DNA of 37,058 nt from Sphingomonadales bacterium (GCA_018334165.1 JAGXTB010000095.1:1-37058); one strand, 5' to 3'. Numbered from the stretch's first letter, positions 9,950 to 18,043 are shown. Made by a program: numbers and translations. Notes: generated by a model from the sequence alone, not told the origin.

Positions 9950-11086
9950 TCAGACTTGCCGCCCCAAATAGCCGGCGCGAAATTCCGCCGCGAACTCCGC
10001 GAACCGGCCTTCGGAAATTGCCTCACGCATGGCCGTCATCAGCTGCTGGTAGAAAGTCAGGTTGTGCTCGGTCAGCAGCATCGCGCCCAGGATTTCGCCG
10101 CTCTTGTGCAAGTGGTGGAGATAGGCGCGGCTGTATTTGGTGCAGCAATCGCCGGGGCAGCGTTCGTCGAGCGGGGCCGGGTCTTCGGCATGCTTGGCGT
10201 TGCGCAGGTTGACCGGGCCGTTCCAGGTGAAGCCCTGACCGTTGCGGCCTGAGCGGCTGGGCAGCACGCAATCGAACATGTCGACCCCGCGCTCGACCGC
10301 GCCGACCAGGTCATCGGGCTTGCCGACGCCCATCAGATAGCGCGGGCGGTCTTCAGGCAGCATGCCGGGTGCGAAATCGAGCGTGGCGAACATCGCCTGT
10401 TGCCCCTCACCCACCGCCAGGCCGCCGATCGCATAGCCATCGAAGCCGATTTCTTGCAGCGCCTGGGCGCTTTCGCGGCGCAGCTCTTCGTCCAGCGCGC
10501 CCTGCTGGATGCCGAACAGCGCGGCGCGGCTGGCGTGCTCTTCGCCAGAATCGAACCCTGCCCGGCTGCGCGCGGCCCAGCGCATCGACATCCGCATCGA
10601 TTCCGCGATGACATCGCGCGGCGCATCGGCGCGCGGGCATTCGTCGAAGGCCATGACGATGTCGCTACCCAGCAGCCGCTGGATTTCCATCGAGCGTTCG
10701 GGAGTAATCAGGTGCTTCGAGCCGTCGAGGTGGCTTTTGAAAGTCACCCCTTCCTCGGTGATCTTGCGCAGTTCGGACAGGCTCATCACCTGATAGCCGC
10801 CGCTGTCGGTCAGGATCGGGCGATCCCAGTTCATGAACTTGTGCAAGCCCCCCAACCGCGCAACGCGTTCCGCGCCGGGGCGCAGCATCAGGTGATAGGT
10901 GTTGCCGAGCAGAATGTCGGCCCCGGTCGCGCGCACGCTCTCGGGCTTCATCGCCTTGACCGTGGCGGCGGTGCCGACCGGCATGAAAGCCGGCGTGCGG
11001 ATTTCGCCGCGCTGCATCCGGATCGTGCCGGTGCGGGCCTTGCCATCCTTGGCGTGGACAGAAAATTCGAAACGCGGGGCGGTCAT
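9950..11086 (-). CDS. tgt: tRNA-guanine transglycosylase
   Basis: Tgt exchanges guanine 34 of GUN-anticodon tRNAs for preQ1, the committed step of queuosine formation. The 378-residue protein has the expected length. Asp94 lies in [13 protein letters not shown] and the nucleophile Asp272 in [15 protein letters not shown], and [11 protein letters not shown] and FGIQQG are present. The zinc site is unusual: it reads [16 protein letters not shown] (C310, C314, C315, with H341), whereas the familiar pattern is CxCxxC. Alignment to the SRAY motif leaves Gly312 at the second cysteine position, with an extra Cys at 314. queA lies about 3.5 kb away on the same strand, separated by an accessory block. 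Confidence 0.96.
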   Translation of the reverse strand: MTAPRFEFSVHAKDGKARTGTIRMQRGEIRTPAFMPVGTAATVKAMKPESVRATGADILLGNTYHLMLRPGAERVARLGGLHKFMNWDRPILTDSGGYQVMSLSELRKITEEGVTFKSHLDGSKHLITPERSMEIQRLLGSDIVMAFDECPRADAPRDVIAESMRMSMRWAARSRAGFDSGEEHASRAALFGIQQGALDEELRRESAQALQEIGFDGYAIGGLAVGEGQQAMFATLDFAPGMLPEDRPRYLMGVGKPDDLVGAVERGVDMFDCVLPSRSGRNGQGFTWNGPVNLRNAKHAEDPAPLDERCPGDCCTKYSRAYLHHLHKSGEILGAMLLTEHNLTFYQQLMTAMREAISEGRFAEFAAEFRAGYLGRQV

Positions 11087-11113
11087 AACGCGCCCGCCTC
11101 TAGCCCCCTACCC

Positions 11114-11197
11114 CCGTTCGTGTCGAGCGAAGTCGAGACACAGCGCGCGGCATCTCGAGTTGACCTTCGGTCGCCTTCGGCCCGCTCGATGCCAACG
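11114..11197. repeat. Degenerate palindromic repeat, family A copy 4
   Basis: The left arm CCGTTCGTGTCGAGCGAAGT (11114-11133) is intact, of the GTGTCGAG variant. The right arm (about 11151-11197) is decayed: pieces such as CTCGAG and CGCTCGATGCCAACGG match but are separated by extra bases. It marks the boundary between tgt and the accessory block. Confidence 0.65.
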
Positions 11198-11214
11198 GAG
11201 GTTGGGAAAGAATT

Positions 11215-11634
11215 TCAGGCGTCTCGGTTGCGTTCGACCAGCCCCACCAGCCCGGCGCGCAGTTCGGCCCAGGCCGCAGCCTCCGCGCCTTGCGGCGCGG
11301 CGGCGGGCTCAACCACATCGAGGAAGGCCTCGATAAAGCCACGGTACCAGTCGGGCGGCACGGCCAAGGCAACGCGGTGGTGCGGGACCGATCCGTCGAA
11401 GGCGATCCGTGTCTCGATCGGACTCTCGAACCAGATCATCACATAATAGAGCGTGTTGCCGACCATCTCGGCCTCCAGGCTGGCCGGGTTGCGCGGCGAA
11501 TGATGCGCGAAGCTGGCCTGGCTATCGGGAAAGCGGGCGTAGAACAGGTCAATCACCGGCTGGGTGATATCGCCCAGCGCCTCGGCCGCGCGGGTGAGGC
11601 CTGCCTCAATCAATTGCTGCTTGGTCTGTGTCAT
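11215..11634 (-). CDS. Hypothetical protein with globin-like pattern
   Basis: A 139-residue soluble, apparently all-helical protein with no signal peptide. Its layout is reminiscent of the globin fold: an N-terminal helix, then VIDLFYARFPDSQASF (about 27-42), a helix MVGNTLYYVMIWF (57-69), then HHRVALAVPPDWYRGFIEAF (85-104), resembling the F-helix His, FG corner and G helix, and a final helix (about 117-136). His85 or His86 would be the proximal-ligand candidate, but spacing to the aromatic in PPDWY fits only approximately, so haem binding is uncertain. It lies 58 bp downstream of the carotenoid-oxygenase-like gene on the same strand and is probably co-transcribed with it. The globin assignment is inference from pattern only. 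Confidence 0.7.
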   Translation of the reverse strand: MTQTKQQLIEAGLTRAAEALGDITQPVIDLFYARFPDSQASFAHHSPRNPASLEAEMVGNTLYYVMIWFESPIETRIAFDGSVPHHRVALAVPPDWYRGFIEAFLDVVEPAAAPQGAEAAAWAELRAGLVGLVERNRDA

Positions 11635-11692
11635 GCCGCCTCCCCGGCCCCTGTTAGGACACCGGAGAGGCGCTCGTCATGACATTTGTCAA

Positions 11693-13126
11693 TCAATCCG
11701 CCAGCCAGTTTCCGTGAAAGCCCGGCGGGATCCGGTGCGGGATATGCACCGAGGCGACCGGCGGCGCGGCGATATTTCTGGCGTCGAGGATCACCAGATC
11801 GGTGGTCTCGTTGGCGGCATCGATGACATAGCCCATCAGCCAGCCATCGCCTTCCGCCGCATCCTTGCTGCGCGGCACGAAGACGAATTCGCCCGGCACC
11901 CGGTTCGGCCCGAAGTCACAGACCTGGCGCTCGCCGGTCTGAAGGTCATGCCGATAGAGCGGCTGCGCGCCGAGGAAAGCCGCATCGCCATCGTCAGGCA
12001 GGCCCATCGCCCAGGCATAGCGGTACGGCTGGCCGAAGAAACGCTCGTCGGGGCGCGGGAATTCCTGCGGGCTCGCATCGAGGGTCTGCCGCTCAACCTT
12101 GCGGGCTGCAGGATCGACGATCCAGCGTTCCAGCCCCAGCGGCTTGCCATTGGGGCCTTCAGGTCCGCCCGAGAACATCGTTTCATAGACCGCGCTGTCG
12201 ATGATCACCCGGCCCGCCTCGTCTTCGTACGAGTTGGCGACGTGAAAAACATAGCAGGGATCGACATCGCACCAGATGATGTCATCCGCCGTTCCCGTGC
12301 GCGGCAGCAAGCCGACGCGGGCCTTATGCTCGGTATTCCAGCGATAGGGAAATTGCTGCCCGGCAATCAGCGACTTCATCGAGAATGTTACCGGCAGGTC
12401 GAAGATTACGACATAGTTCCTGGTGATCGTGCATTCGTGGATCGACGGTCCGTGCTCGACCGGGACCTCCAGCTCGCGCACCACTTTGCCTTCGGTCGAC
12501 AACACGACATGCCAGACCCGGTCCGGGGTCATCGCGTCATAGGTGATTGCGTGGAATTCGCCGGTCAGCGGATCTTCATGCGGGTGCGCGGTGAACGGTG
12601 CAGTCAGCGTGCCGCCGAAATCGGTGTAGGCGACCGTCTCGAGATTGTCGTCGAGCTGCGCGGGCGTGGACCCGGCCTCGACAATCGCGGTGATCTGGCC
12701 GGCGATCTTGATGACGTTGGTGTTGACCCCATCACGCTGGCTACGGCGCGGCCCCGGCGCGGCCTTGGGACCACCCACCGCTTCCAGCACCTGGCTGCGG
12801 ATATAGCGGTTGCGGTACCATTCGGCCTTGCCGTCCTTCAGGCGAATGCCGTGAACCATGCCATCACCGATAAACCAGTGGTGCCCGCGCGGATCGGGCT
12901 TGAAGGGGTTCGGCCCGATCCGGACATAACGCCCCGCCAGCTCGGCGGGAATCGCGCCGGTGACCTTGAGGTCGGTGATGGTCAGCTCACCCTGGATCGG
13001 GGTGTGAATACCGGTCAGGAACGGATGGTCCTGTTCGGCATCCTGCCGCTTGCGGTTGAAGGTGGCGACGGCGGTGATCCCTTTGGTGACTACACCGCGG
13101 ATGGCTGTTTCGACTGCGCTTGCCAT
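11693..13126 (-). CDS. Carotenoid cleavage oxygenase family protein
   Basis: A 477-residue non-haem iron dioxygenase of the carotenoid cleavage/lignostilbene dioxygenase superfamily, which splits conjugated or stilbene C=C bonds. All four iron-binding histidines are visible: His181 ([13 protein letters not shown]), His230 ([11 protein letters not shown]), His295 ([11 protein letters not shown]) and His471 (PPGFHGNW). Second-shell glutamates are probably Glu149 and one of the acidic residues after Tyr300. The N-terminus also shows [11 protein letters not shown] and [11 protein letters not shown], typical of the family. There is no signal peptide, so it is cytoplasmic or peripheral. The ATG at 13126 has a GGGAGAG Shine-Dalgarno. 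It is divergent from a TetR gene with a shared operator candidate. The substrate (apocarotenoid versus lignin-derived stilbene) cannot be decided from sequence. Confidence 0.9.
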   Translation of the reverse strand: MASAVETAIRGVVTKGITAVATFNRKRQDAEQDHPFLTGIHTPIQGELTITDLKVTGAIPAELAGRYVRIGPNPFKPDPRGHHWFIGDGMVHGIRLKDGKAEWYRNRYIRSQVLEAVGGPKAAPGPRRSQRDGVNTNVIKIAGQITAIVEAGSTPAQLDDNLETVAYTDFGGTLTAPFTAHPHEDPLTGEFHAITYDAMTPDRVWHVVLSTEGKVVRELEVPVEHGPSIHECTITRNYVVIFDLPVTFSMKSLIAGQQFPYRWNTEHKARVGLLPRTGTADDIIWCDVDPCYVFHVANSYEDEAGRVIIDSAVYETMFSGGPEGPNGKPLGLERWIVDPAARKVERQTLDASPQEFPRPDERFFGQPYRYAWAMGLPDDGDAAFLGAQPLYRHDLQTGERQVCDFGPNRVPGEFVFVPRSKDAAEGDGWLMGYVIDAANETTDLVILDARNIAAPPVASVHIPHRIPPGFHGNWLAD

Positions 13127-13144
13127 GAGACGACTCTCCCTTTA

Positions 13145-13163
13145 ATGTTTCTGCTGTAAACAT
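13145..13163. promoter_or_regulatory. Palindromic operator candidate between oxygenase and TetR genes
   Basis: ATGTTT (13145-13150) and AAACAT (13158-13163) form a perfect 6-bp inverted repeat around a 7-base centre, in the 44-base divergent gap. It overlaps the -10 of the oxygenase promoter candidate and lies 7 bases upstream of the TetR start. This is the expected place for autoregulation and repression by a TetR protein. Regulator binding is inferred. Confidence 0.5.
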
Positions 13164-13186
13164 AGAGGCCATGATAACAGTGTCAA
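13159..13186 (-). promoter_or_regulatory. Putative promoter of the carotenoid-oxygenase operon
   Basis: On the minus strand, TTGACA (13186-13181) is separated by 16 bases from TATGTT (13164-13159). Transcription would begin near 13152, giving a leader of about 25 bases that includes the Shine-Dalgarno. The -35 lies inside the first codons of the TetR gene. Confidence 0.5.
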
Positions 13187-13737
13187 CATCGAAATCGTAC
13201 CACCACGGCGATCTGCGTTCGGCGCTGGTTGAGGCGGGGCTCAAGGCGCTGGAAGTGCAAGATATCGGCGAAATCTCGCTGCGCCAGCTGGCCCGCGAAG
13301 TGGGGGTATCACCCACTGCGGTCTATCGCCACTTTCCGGACAAGAGTGCCTTGATGCGAGCGCTGGCCGAAACCGGAATCGAGCAAATGGCCGCCTGGCA
13401 GAAGGCCGCCGCGCAAGGCGTGGACAAGGCCGACGCCTTCGCCGCCACGGGTCGCGCCTATGTCCGCTGGGCGCTCGCCAACCCTGCACTATTCCGTCTG
13501 GCCTTCGGCGAATGCGACCAGATCAGCCAGACCGTGTTCGGGCAGAACGAAGCCGCCCAAATGCTCCGCGCCTTTGCTGAAGACTTCACCGGCAGCGAGG
13601 CCGAAACCCAGCGCCTGATGCTTCAGGCTTGGGCAGTGGTCCACGGCCTCGCCATGCTGATCTTGGACGGGCAACTGCCCCGCGATGAGGCGCTGATCGA
13701 TCAGGTGATCGACGCGCGGACCTTGTTCAGGGCGTAA
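13171..13737 (+). CDS. TetR family transcriptional regulator (WHG-type C-terminus likely)
   Basis: A 188-residue one-component regulator. The N-terminal DNA-binding domain covers about residues 9-65: YHHGDLRSALVEAGLKALE followed by the helix-turn-helix ISLRQLAREVGVSPTAVYRHFPDKSALM. The C-terminal half (YVRWALANPALFRLAFGECDQ) fits the ligand-binding domain seen in TetR proteins of the WHG group. It is transcribed away from the oxygenase gene and shares a 44-base gap with a palindromic operator candidate, so it probably represses the oxygenase and itself. The EEP nuclease gene begins 3 bases after its stop, suggesting one transcript. The ligand is unknown. Confidence 0.9.
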   Translation: MITVSTSKSYHHGDLRSALVEAGLKALEVQDIGEISLRQLAREVGVSPTAVYRHFPDKSALMRALAETGIEQMAAWQKAAAQGVDKADAFAATGRAYVRWALANPALFRLAFGECDQISQTVFGQNEAAQMLRAFAEDFTGSEAETQRLMLQAWAVVHGLAMLILDGQLPRDEALIDQVIDARTLFRA

Positions 13738-13740
13738 GCG

Positions 13741-14472
13741 ATGCGAATAGTGTCCTGGAACTGTAATGGCGGCCTGAGGCGCAAGACCGCACTGCTTGAT
13801 GACCTGAATGCCGACATCCTGATTGTCCAAGAGTGCGAAGACCCGGCCGCCTACGGCGCAGACTATCGCACTTGGGCCGGGGACCACATTTGGATAGGAG
13901 ACTTGCGCTCCAAAGGCCTGGGAATTTTTGCGCGCTCCGGCCTGCAATTGGAACCACTGGATTGGCAAGGAAGCGAATTCCGGCTGTTCCTTCCAGCCCG
14001 GATTGGCGGCAGATTCGATATGCTGGGGGCCTGGACCCAGAATGCCAAGCCAGCGTCCACCGCCTACATTGGCCAACTCTGGGGCTACCTCCAGGCCAAC
14101 CGCAAGAATCTGAGCGAATGCACGCTTGTTTGCGGGGACTTCAACAGCAACCGGATTTGGGACAGGCCGCGCCGGATCGGTAATCACAGCCATGTAGTAG
14201 CTGACTTGGCACAGCTTGGACTGGTGAGTCTCTATCACCACCGGCTGGAGGAAGAGCAAGGGGCAGAGACCGTCCCGACGTTCTATCTCTCTCGCAAAGC
14301 CGAGCGGCCATTTCACATCGACTACATCTTCGCCCATCAAGACCTGACGCTACAATCCGGCTTTTCGTTCGAGATCGGACAGGCAGAGCAATGGCTGACA
14401 GCAAGTGACCATTTGCCGCTCATCGCTGACCTACAAATCGAACATCTGCCTCCCCTACCCCGTTCGTCCTGA
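13741..14472 (+). CDS. Endonuclease/exonuclease/phosphatase (EEP) family protein
   Basis: A 243-residue metal-dependent hydrolase of the exonuclease III/DNase I-like fold. Motifs in order are WNCNGG (Asn7), VQECED (Glu31), CGDFNSN (Asp133, Asn135), PFHIDYIF (Asp194) and SDHLPL (Asp223-His224), so the active site appears complete. There is no signal peptide. The real substrate could be DNA, RNA or a phospho-compound and is not decidable. It starts 3 bases after the TetR stop. The last residues (PPLPRSS) run into a family A repeat, whose CCTGAG sequence supplies the TGA stop at 14470-14472. By eye its codon use looks less G+C-rich than neighbouring genes, which hints at acquisition. Confidence 0.87.
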   Translation: MRIVSWNCNGGLRRKTALLDDLNADILIVQECEDPAAYGADYRTWAGDHIWIGDLRSKGLGIFARSGLQLEPLDWQGSEFRLFLPARIGGRFDMLGAWTQNAKPASTAYIGQLWGYLQANRKNLSECTLVCGDFNSNRIWDRPRRIGNHSHVVADLAQLGLVSLYHHRLEEEQGAETVPTFYLSRKAERPFHIDYIFAHQDLTLQSGFSFEIGQAEQWLTASDHLPLIADLQIEHLPPLPRSS

Positions 14473-14561
14473 GCTTGTCGAAGGATCGTCCTTGTTCTTC
14501 ATACCTCGCGCATGACGGCACGAAGGAAAGGCAGTCCTTCGACAAGCTCAGGATAGTCGGG
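14460..14561. repeat. Palindromic repeat, family A variant copy 5
   Basis: CCTGAGCTTGTCGAAGGA (14468-14485) is repeated as a perfect 18-base reverse complement at 14535-14552. The outer parts CCGTTCGT and the right GTCGGG end are less alike. This is the GCTTGTCGAAGG subtype rather than GCGAAGTCGAGG. It overlaps the 3' end of the EEP gene and fills the gap up to the queA stop. Confidence 0.85.
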
Positions 14562-14598
14562 TTTGGGGGTGGGATTTGGGTGGGAGGGCAATCGCTGC

Positions 14599-15633
14599 TC
14601 AGCCTTGGGGCAACAGCAGGCTTGAATCCCCATAGCTGTAGAACCGGTATCCCTGCGTAATCGCATGGGCATAGGCCGCCTGCATCCGCTCGCGACCCAT
14701 CAGTGCGCTGACCAGCATCATCAGCGTCGATTTGGGCAAGTGGAAGTTGGTCATCAGGCCGTCGATGCCTTTGAAGCGGTAGCCGGGGGTGATGAAGATC
14801 GCGGTGTCACCGCTGAACGGCTGGATCGTGCCTGCCGCGTCCGCTGCGCTTTCGAGCAGGCGCAGGCTGGTGGTGCCCACCGCGATCACCCTGCCCCCGT
14901 TCGCGCGGGCGGCGTTGAGCCGCTTGGCGACTTCAGGCGGGATGGTGCCCCATTCGGCGTGCATCTGGTGGTCGGCGGTGTCTTCGACTTTGACCGGCAG
15001 GAATGTGCCCGCGCCAACGTGGAGGGTGACGGTCTCGTGCCCCACCCCCGCCTCGGCCAGCGCCGCCATCAGTTCGGGCGTGAAATGCAGCGCCGCGGTG
15101 GGTGCGGCGACCGCGCCGTCCTGCGCAGCGAACATTGTCTGGTAGTCGGCCTTGTCGGCCTCGTCGGTTGGGCGTTTGCCGGCGATGTAGGGCGGCAGCG
15201 GCATCTGTCCGGCGCGGTCGAGCAGCACTTCGACCGGCTCATCACCGTGGAAGGCCAGCACCCAGCTGCCGTCGTCCAGCCGTTCTTCGGCAGTGGCGGC
15301 GACACCATTGGTGAACTCCACCAGATCGCCCGCCCGCAGCCGCTTGGCATTGCGCACGAAGGCCTGCCAGCGCCGCAAATCGATCCGCTTGTGCAGCGTC
15401 ACGCCGATCCTGGCCTCGCCCCGGCGGCCTTCAAGCTGGGCGGGGATCACCCGGGTGTCGTTGAACACCAGCACGTCGCCCGCACGCAGCAAGCCGGGCA
15501 GATCGCGGACGGTCAGGTCCTCAAACGCGCCCTCCCCAGGCACCAACAGCAGCCGCGCGGAATCGCGCGGCCGCGCGGGGCGCAGGGCGATCAGTTCTGG
15601 CGGTAGTTCGAAATCGAACAAATCAACGCGCAT
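14599..15633 (-). CDS. queA: S-adenosylmethionine:tRNA ribosyltransferase-isomerase
   Basis: QueA transfers and isomerises the ribosyl part of SAM onto preQ1-modified tRNA to form epoxyqueuosine, the step after Tgt. The 344-residue protein shows the characteristic N-terminus [35 protein letters not shown] (about 56-70), and the C-terminal [20 protein letters not shown] and [16 protein letters not shown] motifs. Length and motif order are complete. It is downstream of the cyclophilin gene on the same strand, with a half-size family A hairpin between them. In many relatives tgt would be expected next; here an accessory block intervenes. Confidence 0.97.
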   Translation of the reverse strand: MRVDLFDFELPPELIALRPARPRDSARLLLVPGEGAFEDLTVRDLPGLLRAGDVLVFNDTRVIPAQLEGRRGEARIGVTLHKRIDLRRWQAFVRNAKRLRAGDLVEFTNGVAATAEERLDDGSWVLAFHGDEPVEVLLDRAGQMPLPPYIAGKRPTDEADKADYQTMFAAQDGAVAAPTAALHFTPELMAALAEAGVGHETVTLHVGAGTFLPVKVEDTADHQMHAEWGTIPPEVAKRLNAARANGGRVIAVGTTSLRLLESAADAAGTIQPFSGDTAIFITPGYRFKGIDGLMTNFHLPKSTLMMLVSALMGRERMQAAYAHAITQGYRFYSYGDSSLLLPQG

Positions 15634-15640
15634 TGTCTAC

Positions 15641-15668
15641 CTTCCGACAACCCTGAGCCTGTCGAAGG
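15641..15668. repeat. Half-size palindromic repeat, family A (GCCTGTCGAAGG subtype)
   Basis: CTTCCGACA (15641-15649) and TGTCGAAG (15660-15667) form an imperfect hairpin around ACCCTGAGCC. It resembles one arm of the longer repeats and lies in the 43-base gap between the cyclophilin stop and the queA start. Confidence 0.55.
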
Positions 15669-15676
15669 GCGCGCAT

Positions 15677-16285
15677 TTAACGAGCTGGCGGTGCCTTGCC
15701 TTCGGACAGCAGCGAGGCCTGGACGATCTTGGTCGGGTTGGCCGGCGGCTCGCCCCGAACAATCGTATCGACCACATCCATCCCCGCAATCACCCGACCG
15801 AAGTTGGTATAGCGGCGGTCGAGCGCAAAGCGCGGATAGAAGACGATGAAGAACTGGCTGTTGGCCGAATCCGGCTGCTCGGTCCGCGCCATCGAAACCG
15901 ATCCGCGGACATGCGGGACCGAGTTGAATTCGGCCTTGAGGTCAGGCAGCGAGGAGCCGCTGGTTCCCGTCCCGGTCGGATCGCCGCCCTGGGCCATGAA
16001 GCCTTCGATAACGCGGTGGAATACCACCCCGTTGTAAAAGCCCTGCCCGGTCAGCGTCTTGACCCGCTCGACGTGGCCCGGTGCCCAGGCCGGCATCAAC
16101 CGGATCATCACGCGCCCACCGTTCGACAGGTCGAGCACCAGGATGTTCTGCGGCTCAAACGCAAGATCGGGATTGACGTACGAGCTCAGCAGAACCGGCG
16201 CAGCAGTGACCTGCGCCTTGGGCTTGCTGGCGCAGGCGGCCAGCGAAAGGCTCAGGAAAACGGCGGCGAGCAGACGGATTTTCAT
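15677..16285 (-). CDS. Peptidyl-prolyl cis-trans isomerase, cyclophilin type, predicted lipoprotein
   Basis: A 202-residue cyclophilin catalysing proline isomerisation in protein folding. The chosen ATG (16285) gives a lipoprotein signal: MKIRLLAAVFLSLSLAAC with lipobox LAAC and Cys18 as the lipidated residue. It is therefore predicted to sit in the periplasm attached to a membrane. Cyclophilin core motifs are FYNGVVFHRVIEGFMAQGGD (including the catalytic Arg of FHRVI), GTGTSG, and ANSQFFIVF. An upstream in-frame start (16345) would bury the signal peptide, so it is rejected, although no clear Shine-Dalgarno precedes 16285. It sits between coaD and queA on the same strand. Confidence 0.9.
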   Translation of the reverse strand: MKIRLLAAVFLSLSLAACASKPKAQVTAAPVLLSSYVNPDLAFEPQNILVLDLSNGGRVMIRLMPAWAPGHVERVKTLTGQGFYNGVVFHRVIEGFMAQGGDPTGTGTSGSSLPDLKAEFNSVPHVRGSVSMARTEQPDSANSQFFIVFYPRFALDRRYTNFGRVIAGMDVVDTIVRGEPPANPTKIVQASLLSEGKAPPAR

Positions 16286-16393
16286 AGGAGTATGTGACTC
16301 ACGAAGGGCAATTGCGGCGCCGGGATAGCCGCGCGCGCCTGACAAGGCAATGAACGGGATTGGGCAATGAACAGGATGGGCGAATGAACAGGC

Positions 16394-16885
16394 TCAGCGC
16401 GCGGGAATCCGCCCCATCACGTCGGCGCGCACCGCCGGGCTGACGAATTTGGCGATATCGCCGCCATAGATCGCGATTTCCTTGACCAGCCGCGAGGCGA
16501 TCGGTTGCAGCGCAACGTCGGCCATCAGGAACACGGTTTCGACATCGTGATTGAGCTGGCGGTTCATGCCGGTCAGCTGGTATTCGTATTCAAAGTCGGT
16601 CACGCCGCGAATGCCGCGGATCACCACTTGCGCGCCCATCGCGTCGGCGAAATCCATCAGCAGCGAGTTGAACCCGACCACCCGGATCTTGGCATTCCCG
16701 ATCCCGGCCACTTCGCGCTCAACCATCGCAATCCGCTCGTCGTCATTAAACATCGGGCTTTTGGCGATATTGGTAGTGACGCCGATGATCAGTTCATCAA
16801 CCAGCTTCGCGCCGCGTTCGATGATATCCATATGACCCAGCGTGATCGGGTCAAAAGTGCCGGGATAGACGCCGATCCGTTTCAT
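16394..16885 (-). CDS. coaD: Phosphopantetheine adenylyltransferase
   Basis: CoaD joins 4'-phosphopantetheine and ATP to make dephospho-CoA, the penultimate step of coenzyme A synthesis. The 163-residue protein is of normal size. MKRIGVYPGTFDPITLGHMD contains the nucleotidyltransferase TxGH motif (residues 15-18). VVIRGIRGVTDFEYEYQLTGMNRQL is the conserved substrate loop, and LVKEIAIYGGDIAKFVSPAV matches the C-terminal motif. Its ATG overlaps the TGA stop of the upstream prenyl-synthase gene by one base, so translation is probably coupled. Confidence 0.97.
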   Translation of the reverse strand: MKRIGVYPGTFDPITLGHMDIIERGAKLVDELIIGVTTNIAKSPMFNDDERIAMVEREVAGIGNAKIRVVGFNSLLMDFADAMGAQVVIRGIRGVTDFEYEYQLTGMNRQLNHDVETVFLMADVALQPIASRLVKEIAIYGGDIAKFVSPAVRADVMGRIPAR

Positions 16886-17784
16886 CAGTGATCCCTCTCA
16901 ACCACATAGTGCGCCAGTGCGCGCAGCACATCGGCTTCCTGCCCGTGTGCGGCCAGATGCGCAATGGCCTGATCCATCAGCATCTGCGCCTGTTCGCGCG
17001 CGCGTTCGGGGCCGAGCAGCGCGACAAAGGTCTGCTTGCCGGCTTCGGCATCCTTGCGCAGCGCCTTTCCGGCCTTGTCCGCGTCGCCTTCGTGATCGAG
17101 CAGGTCGTCGGCGATCTGGAAGGCCAGGCCAATGTCGCGGGCATAGCCGCGCAGATGCGTGCGCCCTTCGGAGGGAACCTTGCCCAGCACCGCGCCCATC
17201 TCCACCGCCGCGCCCAAGAGCGCCCCGGTCTTGAGCTGTTGCAACCGGGTAATCTCGGGCAGCGAAAGCGCCTGCCCCTCGCCCATGATATCCAGCACTT
17301 GCCCGCCGACCATGCCTCCGCCGCCCGCCGCCGTGGCCAGAACCTGGACCAGTTCGGCGCGCACGAAGGGATCGCCGCTGGTTGCGGGATCGGCCAGCAA
17401 TTCGAACGCGAAAGCCTGCAAGGCATCGCCGACCAGCACCGCCATCGCCTCGCCGAAAGCCTTGTGGACCGTGGGTTTGCCGTGACGCAGATCGTCATCG
17501 TCCATGCACGGCAGGTCGTCATGGACCAGTGAATAGACGTGCACCGCCTCGATTGCGACAGCGGCGCGCAGGGCATGGGTGCGGTCAGCGCCGTACATCG
17601 CGGCAGTCGCGGTCAGCAGCAGCGGGCGCAGCCGCTTGCCCCCGCCAATCGCGGCATGGCGCATGGCCTGGCCCAGGACCGAGCGGTTGTCAGAGGCGTT
17701 GGGCAGCAAGGCATCGAACATCGAATCGATGTCGCGCGCGATCTTCCCCAGCGATTCGGCCAGCAGCGGGTCGGGTCCGGGCAC
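16885..17784 (-). CDS. ispA: Polyprenyl (farnesyl) diphosphate synthase
   Basis: A 299-residue class I trans-prenyltransferase, most likely farnesyl diphosphate synthase, condensing isopentenyl diphosphate with allylic diphosphates. The first aspartate-rich motif is DDLPCMDDDD (89-98), preceded by VHVYSLVHDD. GGGKRLRP is at about 47-54, GQVLDIMGEG at about 161-170, and the second aspartate motif is DDLLD (226-230). The start is GTG, three bases after the xseB stop. The xseB-ispA-coaD order with near-zero spacing indicates an operon. A geranylgeranyl product cannot be excluded, but residues before the first motif and the total length fit bacterial FPP synthases. Confidence 0.92.
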   Translation of the reverse strand: MPGPDPLLAESLGKIARDIDSMFDALLPNASDNRSVLGQAMRHAAIGGGKRLRPLLLTATAAMYGADRTHALRAAVAIEAVHVYSLVHDDLPCMDDDDLRHGKPTVHKAFGEAMAVLVGDALQAFAFELLADPATSGDPFVRAELVQVLATAAGGGGMVGGQVLDIMGEGQALSLPEITRLQQLKTGALLGAAVEMGAVLGKVPSEGRTHLRGYARDIGLAFQIADDLLDHEGDADKAGKALRKDAEAGKQTFVALLGPERAREQAQMLMDQAIAHLAAHGQEADVLRALAHYVVERDH

Positions 17785-17787
17785 GGG

Positions 17788-18033
17788 TCAGGCGTCGAAC
17801 GGCTGGGTGCCGGTCGCTTCGCCCGCGGCCCCGGTCACGACGCGCTCGATCCGGGCCTGGGCGGCATCGAGCCGGGCCTGGCAGTGCCCGCGCAGCTTCT
17901 CGCCACGTTCGTAGAGGTCGATCGTGGCATCCAGCGGAACTTCGCCGCTTTCCAGCTTGCGGACGATCTCTTCCAGCGCGCGCAGCGCCTCTTCAAAACT
18001 GAGTGCGGCAATGTCGGGATCGGTCTCGCTCAT
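17788..18033 (-). CDS. xseB: Exodeoxyribonuclease VII small subunit
   Basis: XseB is the small helical subunit of exonuclease VII, which degrades single-stranded DNA. The 81-residue product is typical. The conserved part is LSFEEALRALEEIVRKLESGEVPLDATIDLYERGEKLR, followed by a coiled helix RLDAAQARIERV. The ATG at 18033 (MSETDPDIAAL) is preferred to an upstream in-frame start at 18069, because the family begins just before FEEAL. It is followed closely by ispA. The large subunit gene xseA is not in the window. Confidence 0.93.
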   Translation of the reverse strand: MSETDPDIAALSFEEALRALEEIVRKLESGEVPLDATIDLYERGEKLRGHCQARLDAAQARIERVVTGAAGEATGTQPFDA

Positions 18034-18043
18034 GGCACAAGCA

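Noticed and set aside
11564..13159. 531-codon plus-strand frame antisense to the carotenoid oxygenase
   Set aside because: It is longer than the real gene but has no recognisable domain. High G+C third positions create long antisense frames; the minus-strand product has all family motifs.
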